Shown: positions 22,883-33,583, counted from the stretch's first letter. The stretch is 64,000 bases of DNA from Psychromonas sp. L1A2 (GCF_009828855.1 NZ_WUAG01000001.1:124001-188000); one strand, 5' to 3'. Translations and numbers: made by a program. Notes: generated from the sequence alone by a model not told the origin.

Positions 22883-23108
22883 AAACTTCCCTTTGTCTGT
22901 AGTGAATAGCTAATCGCTATTTCTTTTAATTTTTTGCACTAAAAATTAGTTATGTATGAATTGTATCGTTTTTTTTTCAAACTCTGTAATATTTATGAGT
23001 ATTAGTTGTGCAATAAATTAGATCTTTGTCATAAATAAGGGTTATTTATATCCTTGCTTTTAAATTATGTACTAGAGCACACTGATTTTAACAAAAAACT
23101 AAATAAAC

Positions 23109-23339
23109 TCATTTTACTTGTGTCTGTTGAAACTCTTGTTTACTCACCAAAGTAACACTCTCATTTAATTCTGAATACATAATATAAATATCTTCATTTT
23201 TTATCTGCTGTGTAATTTGCAGGGTCTTTTCTTGTAATGAGAATTCAACTTCTCCGTAATCGGTACCTTCTCGTAAAATATATTGTTCAATTAAATTATT
23301 TAATGTCGTTTCATCAAGTTGTTGATAAGGTATTCTCAT
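23109..23339 (-). CDS. yheU: YheU family protein (UPF0270)
   Basis: Small acidic protein of unknown function, 76 residues. It begins MRIPYQQLDETTLNNLIEQY and has the family core LREGTDYGEVE. A longer reading from 23423 would overlap the start of the carbonic anhydrase gene and add residues not found in the family, so the ATG at 23339 is preferred. It lies upstream of crp in the same direction, as yheU lies near crp in E. coli. Confidence 0.88.
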   Translation of the reverse strand: MRIPYQQLDETTLNNLIEQYILREGTDYGEVEFSLQEKTLQITQQIKNEDIYIMYSELNESVTLVSKQEFQQTQVK

Positions 23340-23391
23340 AAAGGGCTCATTTAGTCTTTTATTTAACAATACATTAATTTGCAGGTGAAGT

Positions 23392-24021
23392 ATGAGTTTG
23401 TTGGAAGATTTACTAAAAAACAATAAGCAATGGGCTGCTGATATCTTAGAAGAAGATCCTCTGTTTTTTTCACATTTGGCAGAGCAACAATCACCTGAAT
23501 ATTTATGGATAGGTTGTTCAGATAGTCGGGTACCTGCGAATCAGTTATTAGGTTTGATGCCTGGTGATGTTTTTGTACACCGTAATATTGCTAATTTAGT
23601 CATTCATACAGATTTGAACTGTATGTCAGTGATTAAGTATGCCGTTGATGTATTAAAGGTTAAGCATATTATTGTTACCGGACATTACGATTGTGGTGGA
23701 ATTCGTGCTGCGATGGAAAAAAAATCATTCGAGTTAATTGATTGTTGGTTAAGAAATATTAAAGATGTTTATGTTAATCATTGCGAGCAGTTTACTGTCG
23801 CAATGAGTGAAAAAGAAAAGCTAGATCATTTGACTGAACTTAATGTCATACAGCAAGTTAAAAATGTATGTCATACCACATGTGTTCAAAATGCTTGGGC
23901 AAGAGAACAAGATTTAACGGTACATGGTTTGATATATTCGGTGAAAAATGGCCGTCTAAAAGATTTAAAAGTTAATTTTGACAATATTGATAGTATTAAT
24001 GATTTATATCATATCAACTAA
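23392..24021 (+). CDS. can: Beta-class carbonic anhydrase
   Basis: Interconverts CO2 and bicarbonate in the cytoplasm. Zinc ligands are C42 (GCSDSRVP), H98 and C101 (GHYDCGG), with the D44-R46 dyad. The length of 209 is close to E. coli Can (220). A ribosome-binding site (GCAGGTGAAG) precedes the ATG. It is divergent from yheU and about 57 bases ahead of a cytochrome c gene in the same direction. Confidence 0.95.
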   Translation: MSLLEDLLKNNKQWAADILEEDPLFFSHLAEQQSPEYLWIGCSDSRVPANQLLGLMPGDVFVHRNIANLVIHTDLNCMSVIKYAVDVLKVKHIIVTGHYDCGGIRAAMEKKSFELIDCWLRNIKDVYVNHCEQFTVAMSEKEKLDHLTELNVIQQVKNVCHTTCVQNAWAREQDLTVHGLIYSVKNGRLKDLKVNFDNIDSINDLYHIN

Positions 24022-24077
24022 TTTATAAATGATTAAATTAGAAAGATATAAAGTGATGGTTTTTAAAAGGGATTAAA

Positions 24078-24383
24078 ATGAACAAAAAATTACTTGGATT
24101 ATTATTTGTAGGACTTCCTTTATTTATTAATGCCGCTGATATTGATGCGGGTAAAACTAAGTCTGCAGTGTGTGCTGCATGTCATGGTGCTGAAGGTGTA
24201 TCGGCTATACCGATTTACCCTAATCTGAAGGGACAAAAAGAGGCTTACCTTGTTTCTGCATTGAAAGCGTATAAAGCGAATCAACGTCAAGGTGGAATGT
24301 CTGCTGTTATGACAGGACAAGCTACTTTATTAAGTGATGACGATATCGCTAATCTTGCTGCCTATTATTCATCATTAAAGTAA
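24078..24383 (+). CDS. Periplasmic mono-haem cytochrome c (class I)
   Basis: A 101-residue precursor. A Sec signal peptide (about residues 1-19, cleavage after INA) is followed by the haem site C32-A-A-C35-H36 and a C-terminal methionine-containing segment that would supply the sixth ligand. It resembles cytochrome c-553/c5-like electron carriers. AAGGGA precedes the ATG. The partner oxidase or reductase is not in this window. Confidence 0.9.
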   Translation: MNKKLLGLLFVGLPLFINAADIDAGKTKSAVCAACHGAEGVSAIPIYPNLKGQKEAYLVSALKAYKANQRQGGMSAVMTGQATLLSDDDIANLAAYYSSLK

Positions 24384-24473
24384 TTTACTTAATGTTATTT
24401 TTTATAAATGCTGTTTAATTTTTTTATTAAGCGGTGCGTTAATTCAAATCATAAAGAATAGTTTGCACAATCA

Positions 24474-24498
24474 AAAATGGCCTCGAAGAGGCCATTTT
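24474..24498. terminator. Bidirectional terminator between cytochrome and peroxiredoxin genes
   Basis: AAAATGGCCTC-GAA-GAGGCCATTTT, a perfect 11-bp stem with A/T tails on both sides. Confidence 0.88.
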
Positions 24499-24522
24499 AT
24501 TAATAATCAAATGCAGAATTGA

Positions 24523-25125
24523 CTATAGGTCGTCAGAGTGACCAGATAGGTATTTTGCTACGCCTTCAGGAGAAGCTTCCATACCAGCTTTGTCTTTTGC
24601 CCATTGTGCAGGACAAACTTCACCGTGCTCTTCATGGAATTGTAATGCGTCAACCATACGTAGCATTTCATCGATGTTACGACCTAAAGGTAGATCATTA
24701 ACTACTTGATGGCGAACAACACCATTTTTGTCGATTAAGAAAGAGCCACGTAATGCAACACCTGCTTCTTCTAATTCAACATCGTATGCTTTACAGATTT
24801 CGTGCTTAACATCCGCAACTAGTGGGTATTGAACTGCACCGATACCGCCATCATTGATAGCAGTGTTACGCCATGCATTATGAGAAAATTGTGAATCGAT
24901 TGATACACCAATAACTTCAACACCACGAGCCTGAAAATCACCAAAGCGCTTGTCAAAAGCAATTAGTTCAGAAGGGCATACGAAAGTGAAATCTAATGGA
25001 TAAAAGAAGATTACTGTTTCTTTACCGTTTGAGAATTCTTTTAAGTTGAAGCTGTCTACAATTTCGCCGTTACCTAATACTGCTGCTGCTGTAAAGTCCG
25101 GAGCTTTCTTGCCTACTAATACCAT
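24523..25125 (-). CDS. Typical 2-Cys peroxiredoxin (AhpC/Prx1 group)
   Basis: Thiol peroxidase that removes H2O2 and organic peroxides. Peroxidatic C50 is in FTFVCPSE and resolving C171 in EVCPAQW, as in the Prx1/AhpC group. The 200-residue length fits. There is no AhpF next to it, so thioredoxin is the likely reductant. A possible half OxyR site lies 113 bp upstream. Confidence 0.93.
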   Translation of the reverse strand: MVLVGKKAPDFTAAAVLGNGEIVDSFNLKEFSNGKETVIFFYPLDFTFVCPSELIAFDKRFGDFQARGVEVIGVSIDSQFSHNAWRNTAINDGGIGAVQYPLVADVKHEICKAYDVELEEAGVALRGSFLIDKNGVVRHQVVNDLPLGRNIDEMLRMVDALQFHEEHGEVCPAQWAKDKAGMEASPEGVAKYLSGHSDDL

Positions 25126-25237
25126 GGGATTTTCCTATATATTAATTAAAAATGTTGTAATGGCAGTGTTGATTAGCCATAACCGCCTATGATGCGTTAA
25201 ATTAATGGTTTATGGAATTGTTTTATCAATTAACTTG

Positions 25238-25252
25238 ATAGAGATTAGCTAT
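25238..25252 (-). promoter_or_regulatory. Possible OxyR half-site upstream of the peroxiredoxin
   Basis: ATAG-N7-CTAT matches one of the two repeated halves of the OxyR consensus. The second half is not recognisable, so this is tentative. The neighbouring gene is a common OxyR target. Confidence 0.3.
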
Positions 25253-25363
25253 TAATATGTTTTAAATTCGATGTATTTAAAAACATATTAAGGGCTATCC
25301 GTACAATTAGTGTACGGATTTATCTTAGATGAGTAGTGTTAAATATTTATTAAAGAAAATCAA

Positions 25364-26206
25364 TTATGGATTTCTTGAATATTTACTAAAGTCTGGCTTA
25401 CGCTTTTCATTAAAGGCATTTCGTCCTTCTTGACCTTCTTCACTCATATAGAAAAGCATAGTTGCATTGCCTGCTAATTCTTGTAAACCTGCTTGACCAT
25501 CACAGTCGGCATTGAGTGCTGCTTTGAGACAGCGTAAAGCCATTGGACTATTTTGTAATATCTCACGGCACCATTTTACGGTTTCTCGCTCTAGCTCATT
25601 TAATGGCACAACCGTATTAACTAATCCCATATCGACAGCTTCTTGTGCATCATACATCCGACAAAGAAACCAGATTTCTCGTGCTTTCTTTTGGCCTACA
25701 ATACGTGCCATATAACTGGCTCCCCAGCCGCCGTCAAAAGAACCAACTTTAGGACCTGTTTGACCGAATTGGGCGTTGTCAGCGGCAATGGTTAAATCAC
25801 ACATCATATGTAAAACATGTCCTCCACCTACTGCGTAACCTGCAACCATTGCAATCACTGGTTTAGGGCAAGTACGGATCTGACGCTGAAAATCGAGTAC
25901 ATTTAGATGATGACCACCTTGCTCATCTTTATAACCAGAGTCACCACGTACACTTTGATCGCCGCCAGAGCAAAAGGCTAAATCACCTTCACCGGTTAGA
26001 ATGATCACGCCGATTTCTGAGTCATATCGTGCATCGTTCATTGCTTGCATCATTTCATTGACAGTATGTGGCCGGAAAGCATTACGAACCTGTGGACGGT
26101 TGATGGTTATTTTGGCGATGCCATCTGCTTTATGGTAATAAATATCTTCAAATGGTAAAGGGCTAGCTTGCCATTGTATTTTTGCATATAGGTCTGATTC
26201 GTTCAT
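25364..26206 (-). CDS. menB: 1,4-dihydroxy-2-naphthoyl-CoA synthase
   Basis: Crotonase-fold enzyme that closes the naphthoquinone ring from o-succinylbenzoyl-CoA in menaquinone synthesis. It is close to E. coli MenB along its length. The segments [18 protein letters not shown] and [12 protein letters not shown] contain the CoA-binding and oxyanion-hole residues. I prefer the ATG at 26206 (280 residues) over 26221 because GGGAG lies five bases before it. It is last in a men run with no menC or menE after it. Confidence 0.95.
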   Translation of the reverse strand: MNESDLYAKIQWQASPLPFEDIYYHKADGIAKITINRPQVRNAFRPHTVNEMMQAMNDARYDSEIGVIILTGEGDLAFCSGGDQSVRGDSGYKDEQGGHHLNVLDFQRQIRTCPKPVIAMVAGYAVGGGHVLHMMCDLTIAADNAQFGQTGPKVGSFDGGWGASYMARIVGQKKAREIWFLCRMYDAQEAVDMGLVNTVVPLNELERETVKWCREILQNSPMALRCLKAALNADCDGQAGLQELAGNATMLFYMSEEGQEGRNAFNEKRKPDFSKYSRNP

Positions 26207-26238
26207 CGCGGCTCCCATCATTAAATTAGGTAAAATTA

Positions 26239-27024
26239 TTAATCATCTAAAAGAATATGTTTAATGTTGTTCGCGTAGTTTATTGGGTCTTGTTGGTGTG
26301 TGTTATGACCTAGACCATGAAAACATTGAGTTTTTATATTTATTGTTTGTGGAATGAGTGCTGCTATACCTGTAAATTTGGTATCTTTTTGCCCGTAAAA
26401 ATAAGAAATAGGTAAGGTTGTTTTATTTAAAAAGGGGAGTGCACATTGTTGATTGGCAAGACTGGTTGAAAGCAACATGTTAGCTAAAAACACACCATAA
26501 TTATAATTTCTTTTTTCAATTGTGGCATCCTTTTGCTGATCGCTTAAGTCATCAAAAATAGGCTGTTCATACCATTGATATAAACTTTCTTCGATTGATT
26601 GTGTTGAAAACCGTTCCGCCCAATGAAGATCAAACTGATAACGCTTTTGTTTATCTTGATCGTTATCTAATCCTACATGACAAGACTCTAATATTAAGTG
26701 TTTTAATCGAGGATCGTTTTGCGTGCGCGCGTAATCTAATGCAATTCGTCCACCTAATGAATAACCAATTAATGTAAAAGACTTAAGATTTAATGTATCT
26801 AAAGCAAATTTAATCAGTCGATGGCAACTACCAAAGCCATCTTCTAATGCAACAGCACTACTAACCGAACGACCGTGACCGGGTAAGTCGATAGTGACGC
26901 AATGAAAATTATTTTTAAGTTCTTCAATCGTACTTTGCCAGTCCTCCCTGTTACCTAAAAATCCGTGTAAGAAAACTAAAGTGGGATTTTGGTCTGAACC
27001 TTGTTGTTCACTATATAATGGCAT
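26239..27024 (-). CDS. menH: MenH-like SHCHC synthase (alpha/beta hydrolase)
   Basis: 2-succinyl-6-hydroxy-2,4-cyclohexadiene-1-carboxylate synthase, which eliminates pyruvate from the MenD product. The alpha/beta-hydrolase fold shows [11 protein letters not shown], nucleophile GYSLGGR and a late histidine HGLGHNTHQ. The 261-residue length fits the family. It overlaps the 3' end of menD by 14 bases, so the two are translationally coupled. Confidence 0.93.
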   Translation of the reverse strand: MPLYSEQQGSDQNPTLVFLHGFLGNREDWQSTIEELKNNFHCVTIDLPGHGRSVSSAVALEDGFGSCHRLIKFALDTLNLKSFTLIGYSLGGRIALDYARTQNDPRLKHLILESCHVGLDNDQDKQKRYQFDLHWAERFSTQSIEESLYQWYEQPIFDDLSDQQKDATIEKRNYNYGVFLANMLLSTSLANQQCALPFLNKTTLPISYFYGQKDTKFTGIAALIPQTINIKTQCFHGLGHNTHQQDPINYANNIKHILLDD

Positions 27025-28774
27025 GTTGTAACTGCTCCTTGATAGCTTGTAACTGAATTGCGGTTAATTGATTGCTGACACACACTTCAATTAACGTTGT
27101 TTTATTGTCTTTGGTAATAAGTGCATCTTGGTAATGGGTTTTAAATTCAGAGAAGGTAGCCGGTTGTTGATAACGAATTGAAAATTGATCACAGGTATTT
27201 TTGAAGGTTAACCCATGTGGTAATTGATAAAACGCCTGTTTCTCAGATTCAGGAACGGGTAATAAATTAAAAATACCGCCACCATCATTGTTCAATAGCA
27301 CAATCACAAAGGGGTGCTGTAATTGTTTTAATAAAATGAGAGAATTCAAATCATATAAAAAAGAGGTGTCACCAATTAACAAGCTCGTAGGAGCCCCATT
27401 ATTTTTAGCAATACCGACTGCCGTTGCAATTAATCCATCAATGCCACTTGCCCCTCGATTACTATAAATATGAGCCTCTGTTTGTGCGAACATATCGGCC
27501 AAGCGAATGGCCATACTATTAGCCAATACTATATTGTCAGTACTTTGATTAAGCATATAAGCTGTACAGTTAATTTCACTGATTTTATTGTCTGTTACAT
27601 ATTCATTGGTGATGGTCGTTAACGTGGTTTTATAGCTGTTTACCTTATTAAACCAAGTGTTATCAATACTTTTACTATTAGTCGTTTGTGTAACGAAATT
27701 GCTTGGATGGATAACAAAACGTTGCCCTACACAGTGGTTAGAATCAAGTCTTTGTTTATGCTCTGATATTTCCCAAATAGTGGCGGTAGATGAACTGATA
27801 AGTTGATTTAAACGTTTACTTACTAAATGATCTGAAAACTGTAAAATAAGATCGGTTTGTTGTACTAGTTGCTTAAAGTTTTCATTCTCTAATAATAAGT
27901 CATACCCATTTATATTATGAGGTGAGCCCTGTAGTTGCGATTGAACATCTGAAAACAATACTAAATTCGACTGGATACAAAACCGTTCAATCGCCAATGC
28001 TTGCTTTTTATCTTTAATACGGCCTACAACAACTAGTATCTTTTGTGCATTTAAGTCGATTTTTTGGCTTTCTGGAAATACGTTGCTTGAAAGGGAGTTA
28101 TGTTGCGCAGGGCAATTAGCATGATGATACACAGTAAAAGGAAATTGGTGAGTATCCCATCCTTTTAAGCTACTTAAATAAGTGTTGAAATCTATTGTTT
28201 CATTTTGAGGATAAAAAGGTTCGGTAAACGCCATATTAAAATGGATTGGACCTAACGTCATATCCTGCTGAAACAAACCTTGGTCAATGGTTGTTAATAA
28301 AAAATTGCTTTTAATAGATGTTGTTGGGCTTGGTATTTGACAAAAAAATACAGGGTAATCGGCAAAGATTTTGTGTTGTTCAATTGCTTGATTAGCCGTG
28401 CAGTCGATCAATTCTGGTGGTCTATCGGCAGAAATGATAATAAGTGGGACATGACTTTGCTTAGCTTCTATAACTGCCGGATATAAATTGGCAACGGCGG
28501 TTCCTGATGTGACGATCACTACAACAGGTTTGGCAGATGCTTGGCTTAATCCTAATGCAAGAAACCCTAAACCACGTTCATCAAAGTGTACATGTGTTTT
28601 AGTCTTCGGGTGTTTAGCAGCCGCTAAGGTTAACGGTGTTGAGCGTGAACCTGGCGCAATACAAAAATCACTAATACCATGGCGTACTAATTCTTCAATA
28701 AATAAATTGGCCCATAACAAATTAATATTGTGATGCTTATGAGTGAAGGTACTGTGTTTCTCTACCTGCGCCAT
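27011..28774 (-). CDS. menD: SEPHCHC synthase
   Basis: Thiamine-diphosphate enzyme that joins 2-oxoglutarate to isochorismate, the first committed step of menaquinone synthesis. The N-terminal domain has IAPGSRSTPLTLAA and TSGTAVANLYPAV. The C-terminal ThDP/Mg domain shows GDTSFLYDLNSL with NNDGGGIFNLLP. Length of 587 is slightly above the E. coli enzyme (556). It starts 10 bases after menF ends and has the site AGAGGA. Confidence 0.95.
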   Translation of the reverse strand: MAQVEKHSTFTHKHHNINLLWANLFIEELVRHGISDFCIAPGSRSTPLTLAAAKHPKTKTHVHFDERGLGFLALGLSQASAKPVVVIVTSGTAVANLYPAVIEAKQSHVPLIIISADRPPELIDCTANQAIEQHKIFADYPVFFCQIPSPTTSIKSNFLLTTIDQGLFQQDMTLGPIHFNMAFTEPFYPQNETIDFNTYLSSLKGWDTHQFPFTVYHHANCPAQHNSLSSNVFPESQKIDLNAQKILVVVGRIKDKKQALAIERFCIQSNLVLFSDVQSQLQGSPHNINGYDLLLENENFKQLVQQTDLILQFSDHLVSKRLNQLISSSTATIWEISEHKQRLDSNHCVGQRFVIHPSNFVTQTTNSKSIDNTWFNKVNSYKTTLTTITNEYVTDNKISEINCTAYMLNQSTDNIVLANSMAIRLADMFAQTEAHIYSNRGASGIDGLIATAVGIAKNNGAPTSLLIGDTSFLYDLNSLILLKQLQHPFVIVLLNNDGGGIFNLLPVPESEKQAFYQLPHGLTFKNTCDQFSIRYQQPATFSEFKTHYQDALITKDNKTTLIEVCVSNQLTAIQLQAIKEQLQHAII

Positions 28775-28784
28775 CGAGAGTCCT

Positions 28785-30113
28785 CTACTGTGTACCTAAT
28801 ATCGTTAAAATAGTTTGTATTTTATTATCGAGTTCTTGCCATTCTTGCTCTGCAATCGAACCTGTGACAATACCTGCTCCTGCGAATAATTTAATACAAT
28901 TTTCACTAATTAAAGCGCTTCGTATTGCGACACTGAAGTCACTTTCATGTTCACTGATGCAACCAACCGCTCCAGCATACCAACCTCTATTATAAGGTTC
29001 GTTATCATTAATAAATTGCAATGCAGGCAATTTAGGAATTCCACCTACTGCTGGTGTCGGGTGTAATTTATGTAATAGATGACTATCTTGCGTGTTTTTT
29101 GTTAATTGTGCTTTGATCGGAACACATAAATGTTGCACATTTTGTAATTGCATTACATGGGCGGGTGAGCATGTGACTTGTGCTTTGAGTTGTTTTAAAT
29201 TAGCAATAATAAATTCTTGAACGATGTGGTTTTCTCGATCTATTTTTTTGTCATTTAATAAACTTTGTAATAACAGATCGTCCTCGCGTTGATTGCGTCC
29301 TCTATTAACCGTACCGGCCAACGCCTCTGTTGTTATTTGTTGATATTGACGTAAAAATAAACGTTCAGGTGAACAGCTCATAAAACTGTGTTGACTAGAG
29401 AATTGTAACAAGTAATGAAAGCTATTTGGATTAGCCTGTTGCCATAGAGCCATCATATCCCAGGTGTCGATAGGCGCATCGAAGCATATTTCGGTTTGTC
29501 GTGATAACACCACTTTAGGTAACAAGGCTTTATATTCTATTGCTAGCTCGACTAAACCAGCCCATTGCTCTTTGTTTGGCGTATCTTGACGTGCTAATAA
29601 TTGTGGTGTGAATGGTACTAAAGGGCGTGGAATATTTAATGATTTAAGCGTGTTAATTGAGTCTTGAATTGAATTACGACCATTAAAGTGAAATATCACT
29701 TTATATTCTTGTTGTTGTTGTTGTTCTTGCTGTAGTACTTGAAATACAATTAACGGACGAATAAATAGAGTGGCGGGAAAATCTTGCCATTGCTCTCCTT
29801 GTTGTTGGAATGCTAATCCACCTAAATAAAATTCATCGTTAGTTGCTTTAGGTATATGATCTAGTTTCTCAATGGCTCCGAAGCTGGCGAGTGTTCTATT
29901 TTGCTCTTTATTTTGCCAGTAAATACGAGGTAATAAGTTAGGGTCTTGCTGAATAGCTATGTTTTGTCCTTTTAATAAAGGAAGCAAAGGAATCGCATTA
30001 ATTACAACATTTAAATTTCTATCAGGATATTGACCATGAACAATACTAAATGATTGTAATTGCTGTATTAATTCTTCTTGGATTAGTTGAAATTGGTACG
30101 TGTCTTGGTTCAT
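28785..30113 (-). CDS. menF: Isochorismate synthase
   Basis: Chorismate-binding enzyme that makes isochorismate for menaquinone. The C-terminal catalytic half (about residue 180-440) has LSRQTEI, FMSCSPERLFLR, TEALAGT and HPTPAVGGIPK, all conserved in MenF/EntC. The poorly conserved N-terminal half contains a glutamine run (QQEQQQQQEYK near residue 132) encoded by a CAA/CAG triplet run at about 29710-29735. It is the first gene of menFDHB, with menA divergent. Confidence 0.93.
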   Translation of the reverse strand: MNQDTYQFQLIQEELIQQLQSFSIVHGQYPDRNLNVVINAIPLLPLLKGQNIAIQQDPNLLPRIYWQNKEQNRTLASFGAIEKLDHIPKATNDEFYLGGLAFQQQGEQWQDFPATLFIRPLIVFQVLQQEQQQQQEYKVIFHFNGRNSIQDSINTLKSLNIPRPLVPFTPQLLARQDTPNKEQWAGLVELAIEYKALLPKVVLSRQTEICFDAPIDTWDMMALWQQANPNSFHYLLQFSSQHSFMSCSPERLFLRQYQQITTEALAGTVNRGRNQREDDLLLQSLLNDKKIDRENHIVQEFIIANLKQLKAQVTCSPAHVMQLQNVQHLCVPIKAQLTKNTQDSHLLHKLHPTPAVGGIPKLPALQFINDNEPYNRGWYAGAVGCISEHESDFSVAIRSALISENCIKLFAGAGIVTGSIAEQEWQELDNKIQTILTILGTQ

Positions 30114-30181
30114 AAGTCAGCGGTATATTTATCCATTTATGTTTGTTAATGTAGCGCGATATTAACCTTATTCATAGCACT

Positions 30182-30263
30182 GTTAACAAAATAGTATCGT
30201 TAACAAAATAATACTGATAATAAATAGTGTAGTTAAAAAATAGTATAGTTAACCAAAATTATA
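30182..30263. repeat. Five tandem 16-17 bp units between menF and menA
   Basis: Units of the form GTTAACAAAATAGTATC: 30182-30198, 30199-30215, 30216-30231, 30232-30247 and 30248-30263, with increasing drift. They fill the promoter gap of the divergent men genes. Confidence 0.7.
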
Positions 30264-30287
30264 ACCCTCATTTTATAGGATTTTTTA

Positions 30288-31202
30288 GTGAAACGACTTC
30301 AAGTCTGGATCCAAGCATGTCGATTACGTACTTTACCTTTAGCTGCTGCGTCTATTATTGTGGCTGGTGGGTTAGCACAACAACATCAAGTATTTAACTC
30401 TGGGATATTTTTGTTGTCCTTGTTAACAGCTTTGTTATTACAAATATTATCTAATTTAGCAAATGATTATGGTGATGCACTAACCGGAGCGGATGATCAA
30501 CGAGTGGGGCCAACAAGAGCGATGCAAACCGGGCTTATTACTGCAAGTGCGATGAAGAAAGCGATTATTATAGTAACGATTGCATGTTTAATATCGGGGT
30601 TATCATTACTCAATCTTTCTTTTGCCAGTGACCTGCATCATTGGTTAATCTTTTTGGGGTTAGGCGCCGCTGCCATTATTGCGGCGATAACTTACACTAT
30701 GGGTAAGTTACCGTATGGATATAGAGCAATGGGCGATATTGCAGTATTCATGTTTTTTGGATTATTAGGTGTGTTAGGGAGCTTTTATTTACAGGCGTTA
30801 TCATTACCTGCCTCTATTTTATTACCCGCGTTCAGTGTTGGCTTATTAAGTGCTGCAGTCTTAAATGTTAATAATATACGTGACTTTTATAGTGATACAG
30901 CGGCGAATAAAATTACTTTAGTTGTTTTGTTAGGTCGCAAAAAAGCATTTATTTATCACTTATTACTTATCGTTACTGCCATGTTATGCAGTGCAATATA
31001 CATTTACCACTTACCAGATAGTCAATTTTGGCAATATCTATTTTTGTTAATTGCTAGCCCATTAATTAAAAGCTGTATTGAAATAGCCGAAGCGATTAAT
31101 AAAGATGAGCACGGTGGGGCTGTTTTTAATGAACAACTTAAAAATACAGCGGTCAGTACGTTTGTATTTTCGGTATTATTTACAATTGCCTTGATCACTT
31201 GA
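30288..31202 (+). CDS. menA: 1,4-dihydroxy-2-naphthoate octaprenyltransferase
   Basis: Membrane prenyltransferase of the UbiA superfamily that attaches the isoprenoid tail, giving demethylmenaquinone. It has about eight hydrophobic helices. The first Asp-rich prenyl-diphosphate motif is NLANDYGDALTGADD. The second is NNIRDFYSDTAANKITL. The length of 304 is typical. It is divergent from menFDHB and followed by a short terminator. Confidence 0.95.
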   Translation: MKRLQVWIQACRLRTLPLAAASIIVAGGLAQQHQVFNSGIFLLSLLTALLLQILSNLANDYGDALTGADDQRVGPTRAMQTGLITASAMKKAIIIVTIACLISGLSLLNLSFASDLHHWLIFLGLGAAAIIAAITYTMGKLPYGYRAMGDIAVFMFFGLLGVLGSFYLQALSLPASILLPAFSVGLLSAAVLNVNNIRDFYSDTAANKITLVVLLGRKKAFIYHLLLIVTAMLCSAIYIYHLPDSQFWQYLFLLIASPLIKSCIEIAEAINKDEHGGAVFNEQLKNTAVSTFVFSVLFTIALIT

Positions 31203-31233
31203 TATTGTTTAATTATCCCTCTAATCACTGGGT

Positions 31234-31260
31234 TTAAAACCAGTTATTTCGGTTTTTTTT
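31234..31260 (+). terminator. Probable terminator after menA
   Basis: Short stem AAAACC-AGTTATTTC-GGTTTT followed by a T-run. Confidence 0.55.
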
Positions 31261-31406
31261 ACTATTTTCATAAAACATGACAAAATAAAGCCGAAAAAAA
31301 CAACATATTTCCGCTTTTTTCTAAATACTGTGTTCTGTTTAACTACAAAGATTGTATAATGCCGCGGGAATATAGCCTCCAATTTTTTACATACAGAGTA
31401 TAAAAA

Positions 31407-33500
31407 ATGACAGATTTAAGTAAATACAGAAACATTGGTATTTTCGCGCATGTTGATGCGGGTAAAACTACTACTACAGAGCGTATCTTGAAACTTACTG
31501 GACAGATCCACAAAACTGGTGAAGTACATGATGGCGAATCTACAACTGACTTCATGGAACAGGAAGCTGAGCGCGGTATTACTATCCAGTCTGCTGCTGT
31601 TACTTGTTTCTGGAAAGATCATCGTTTTAACGTTATCGATACTCCTGGACACGTTGACTTCACAGTTGAAGTTTACCGTTCACTTAAAGTATTGGATGGC
31701 GGCATCGGTGTATTCTGTGGTTCTGGTGGTGTTGAACCACAATCAGAAACTAACTGGCGTTACGCGAATGACTCAAAAGTTGCACGTATTATCTTCGTAA
31801 ACAAATTAGACCGTATGGGTGCTGATTTTTACCGCGTAGTTAAACAAACGCAAGACGTATTAGGTGCTAACCCACTAGTAATGGTTCTACCAATCGGTAT
31901 AGAAGATGACTTCTGTGGTGTTGTTGATCTATTAACACGTAAAGCATACATTTGGGATGACTCTGGTCTTCCTGAAAACTACGAAATCACTGATGTTCCT
32001 GCGGACATGGTTGATAAAGTAGAAGAATACCGTGAAATGTTGCTTGAAGAAGCACTAGGTCAAGATGATGATCTACTTGAAGCATACCTTGAAGGTGAAG
32101 AGCCATCTTTAGAAGACATCAAACGTTGTATCCGTAAAGGTACACGTACAATGGAATTCTTCCCTACTTACTGTGGTTCTGCATTTAAAAACAAAGGTGT
32201 TCAAAACATTCTTGACGCTGTTGTTGATTACCTACCTTCACCTACAGAAGTTGATCCACAACCTCTTACAGATGAAGAAGGCGAGCCAAACGGTAAATTC
32301 GCACTTGTTTCTGCTGAAGAAAGCTTTAAAGCACTAGCATTTAAAATCACAGATGACCGTTTTGGTTCATTAACTTTCGTACGTATCTACTCAGGTACAT
32401 TGAAGAAAGGCGATACAATCATGAACGCTGCTACAGGTAAAACTGAGCGTGTTGGTCGTATGTGTGAAATGCAAGCTGATGATCGTAACGAACTTACTTC
32501 TGCACAAGCGGGCGATATCATCGCTATCGTTGGTATGAAAGGTAACGTTCAAACTGGTCATACATTATGTGATCCAAAAGACCCAATCATTCTAGAAGCA
32601 ATGGTTTTCCCTAACCCAGTAATCTCTATCTCTGTTACACCAAAAGATAAAGGTTCTACTGAGAAAATGGGTATTGCGATTGGTAAAATGGTTGCAGAAG
32701 ATCCTACATTTAAAGTTGAAACTGATATCGATTCAGGTGAAACAATCCTGTCTGGTATGGGTGAGCTTCACTTAGATATCAAAGTTGATATCCTTAAGCG
32801 TACATACGGTGTTGATTTAGTTGTTGGTGAACCTCAAGTTGCTTACCGTGAAACAATCACACAAGCAATCGAAGATTCTTACACACATAAGAAACAATCT
32901 GGTGGTTCTGGTCAATTCGGTAAAATCGATTACCGTATCAAGCCTGGCGAACCTGGTTCTGGTTTTGCGTTTAAATCAATTGTTGTTGGTGGTAACGTAC
33001 CTAAAGAATTCTTCCCAGCTATCGAGAAAGGCTTTAAAAGCATGATGGATACTGGTGTTCTTGCTGGTTTCCCTGTACTTGATGTTGAAGTTGAACTTTA
33101 CGATGGTGGTTTCCACGCCGTGGATTCATCTGCAGTAGCATTTGAATTAGCAGCACGTGGTGCATTCCGTCAGTCTATCCCTAAAGCAGGCGCACAACTT
33201 CTTGAGCCTATGATGGCTGTAGACGTGTTCACTCCTGATGATCATGTTGGTGATGTAATCGGTGACCTTAGTCGTCGTCGTGGTATGATCGCTGGTCAAG
33301 AGCCTAGTGCTTCTGGTGTTCGTATTAAAGCTGACGTTCCTCTTTCAGAAATGTTTGGTTACATCGGTTCACTACGTACAATGACTTCAGGCCGTGGTCA
33401 GTTCTCTATGGAGTTCAAAAACTACATGCCTTGTCCTGGTTCAGTATCTGATGCTGTGATCGAGAAAGTTAAAGCTGAAAAAGCTGCAGCTAAGAAGTAA
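31407..33500 (+). CDS. fusA2: Elongation factor G, second (stand-alone) copy
   Basis: Ribosomal translocation or recycling GTPase of 697 residues. The G domain shows AHVDAGKT (P-loop, 14-21), DTPGHVDF (from 78) and NKLD (132-135). Domains II to V follow to the end ([12 protein letters not shown]). It is not next to rpsL-rpsG-tuf, so it is the second EF-G found in many marine gammaproteobacteria. In Pseudomonas the two EF-G paralogues divide translocation and ribosome recycling; which job this one has cannot be told here. Its 3' end is repeated five times downstream. The symbol is descriptive. Confidence 0.93.
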   Translation: MTDLSKYRNIGIFAHVDAGKTTTTERILKLTGQIHKTGEVHDGESTTDFMEQEAERGITIQSAAVTCFWKDHRFNVIDTPGHVDFTVEVYRSLKVLDGGIGVFCGSGGVEPQSETNWRYANDSKVARIIFVNKLDRMGADFYRVVKQTQDVLGANPLVMVLPIGIEDDFCGVVDLLTRKAYIWDDSGLPENYEITDVPADMVDKVEEYREMLLEEALGQDDDLLEAYLEGEEPSLEDIKRCIRKGTRTMEFFPTYCGSAFKNKGVQNILDAVVDYLPSPTEVDPQPLTDEEGEPNGKFALVSAEESFKALAFKITDDRFGSLTFVRIYSGTLKKGDTIMNAATGKTERVGRMCEMQADDRNELTSAQAGDIIAIVGMKGNVQTGHTLCDPKDPIILEAMVFPNPVISISVTPKDKGSTEKMGIAIGKMVAEDPTFKVETDIDSGETILSGMGELHLDIKVDILKRTYGVDLVVGEPQVAYRETITQAIEDSYTHKKQSGGSGQFGKIDYRIKPGEPGSGFAFKSIVVGGNVPKEFFPAIEKGFKSMMDTGVLAGFPVLDVEVELYDGGFHAVDSSAVAFELAARGAFRQSIPKAGAQLLEPMMAVDVFTPDDHVGDVIGDLSRRRGMIAGQEPSASGVRIKADVPLSEMFGYIGSLRTMTSGRGQFSMEFKNYMPCPGSVSDAVIEKVKAEKAAAKK

Positions 33501-33526
33501 TTCTTAACTAGTTAAACTTTTTCTTA

Positions 33527-33559
33527 AGCCTCGGTAGTGAAAACTATCGAGGCTTTTTT
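33527..33559 (+). terminator. Terminator of the EF-G gene
   Basis: AGCCTCGGTAGT...ACTATCGAGGCT followed by a T-run, 27 bases after the stop. Confidence 0.9.
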
Positions 33560-33583
33560 ATGCCTGTTAGTTTTTATTAGCAG

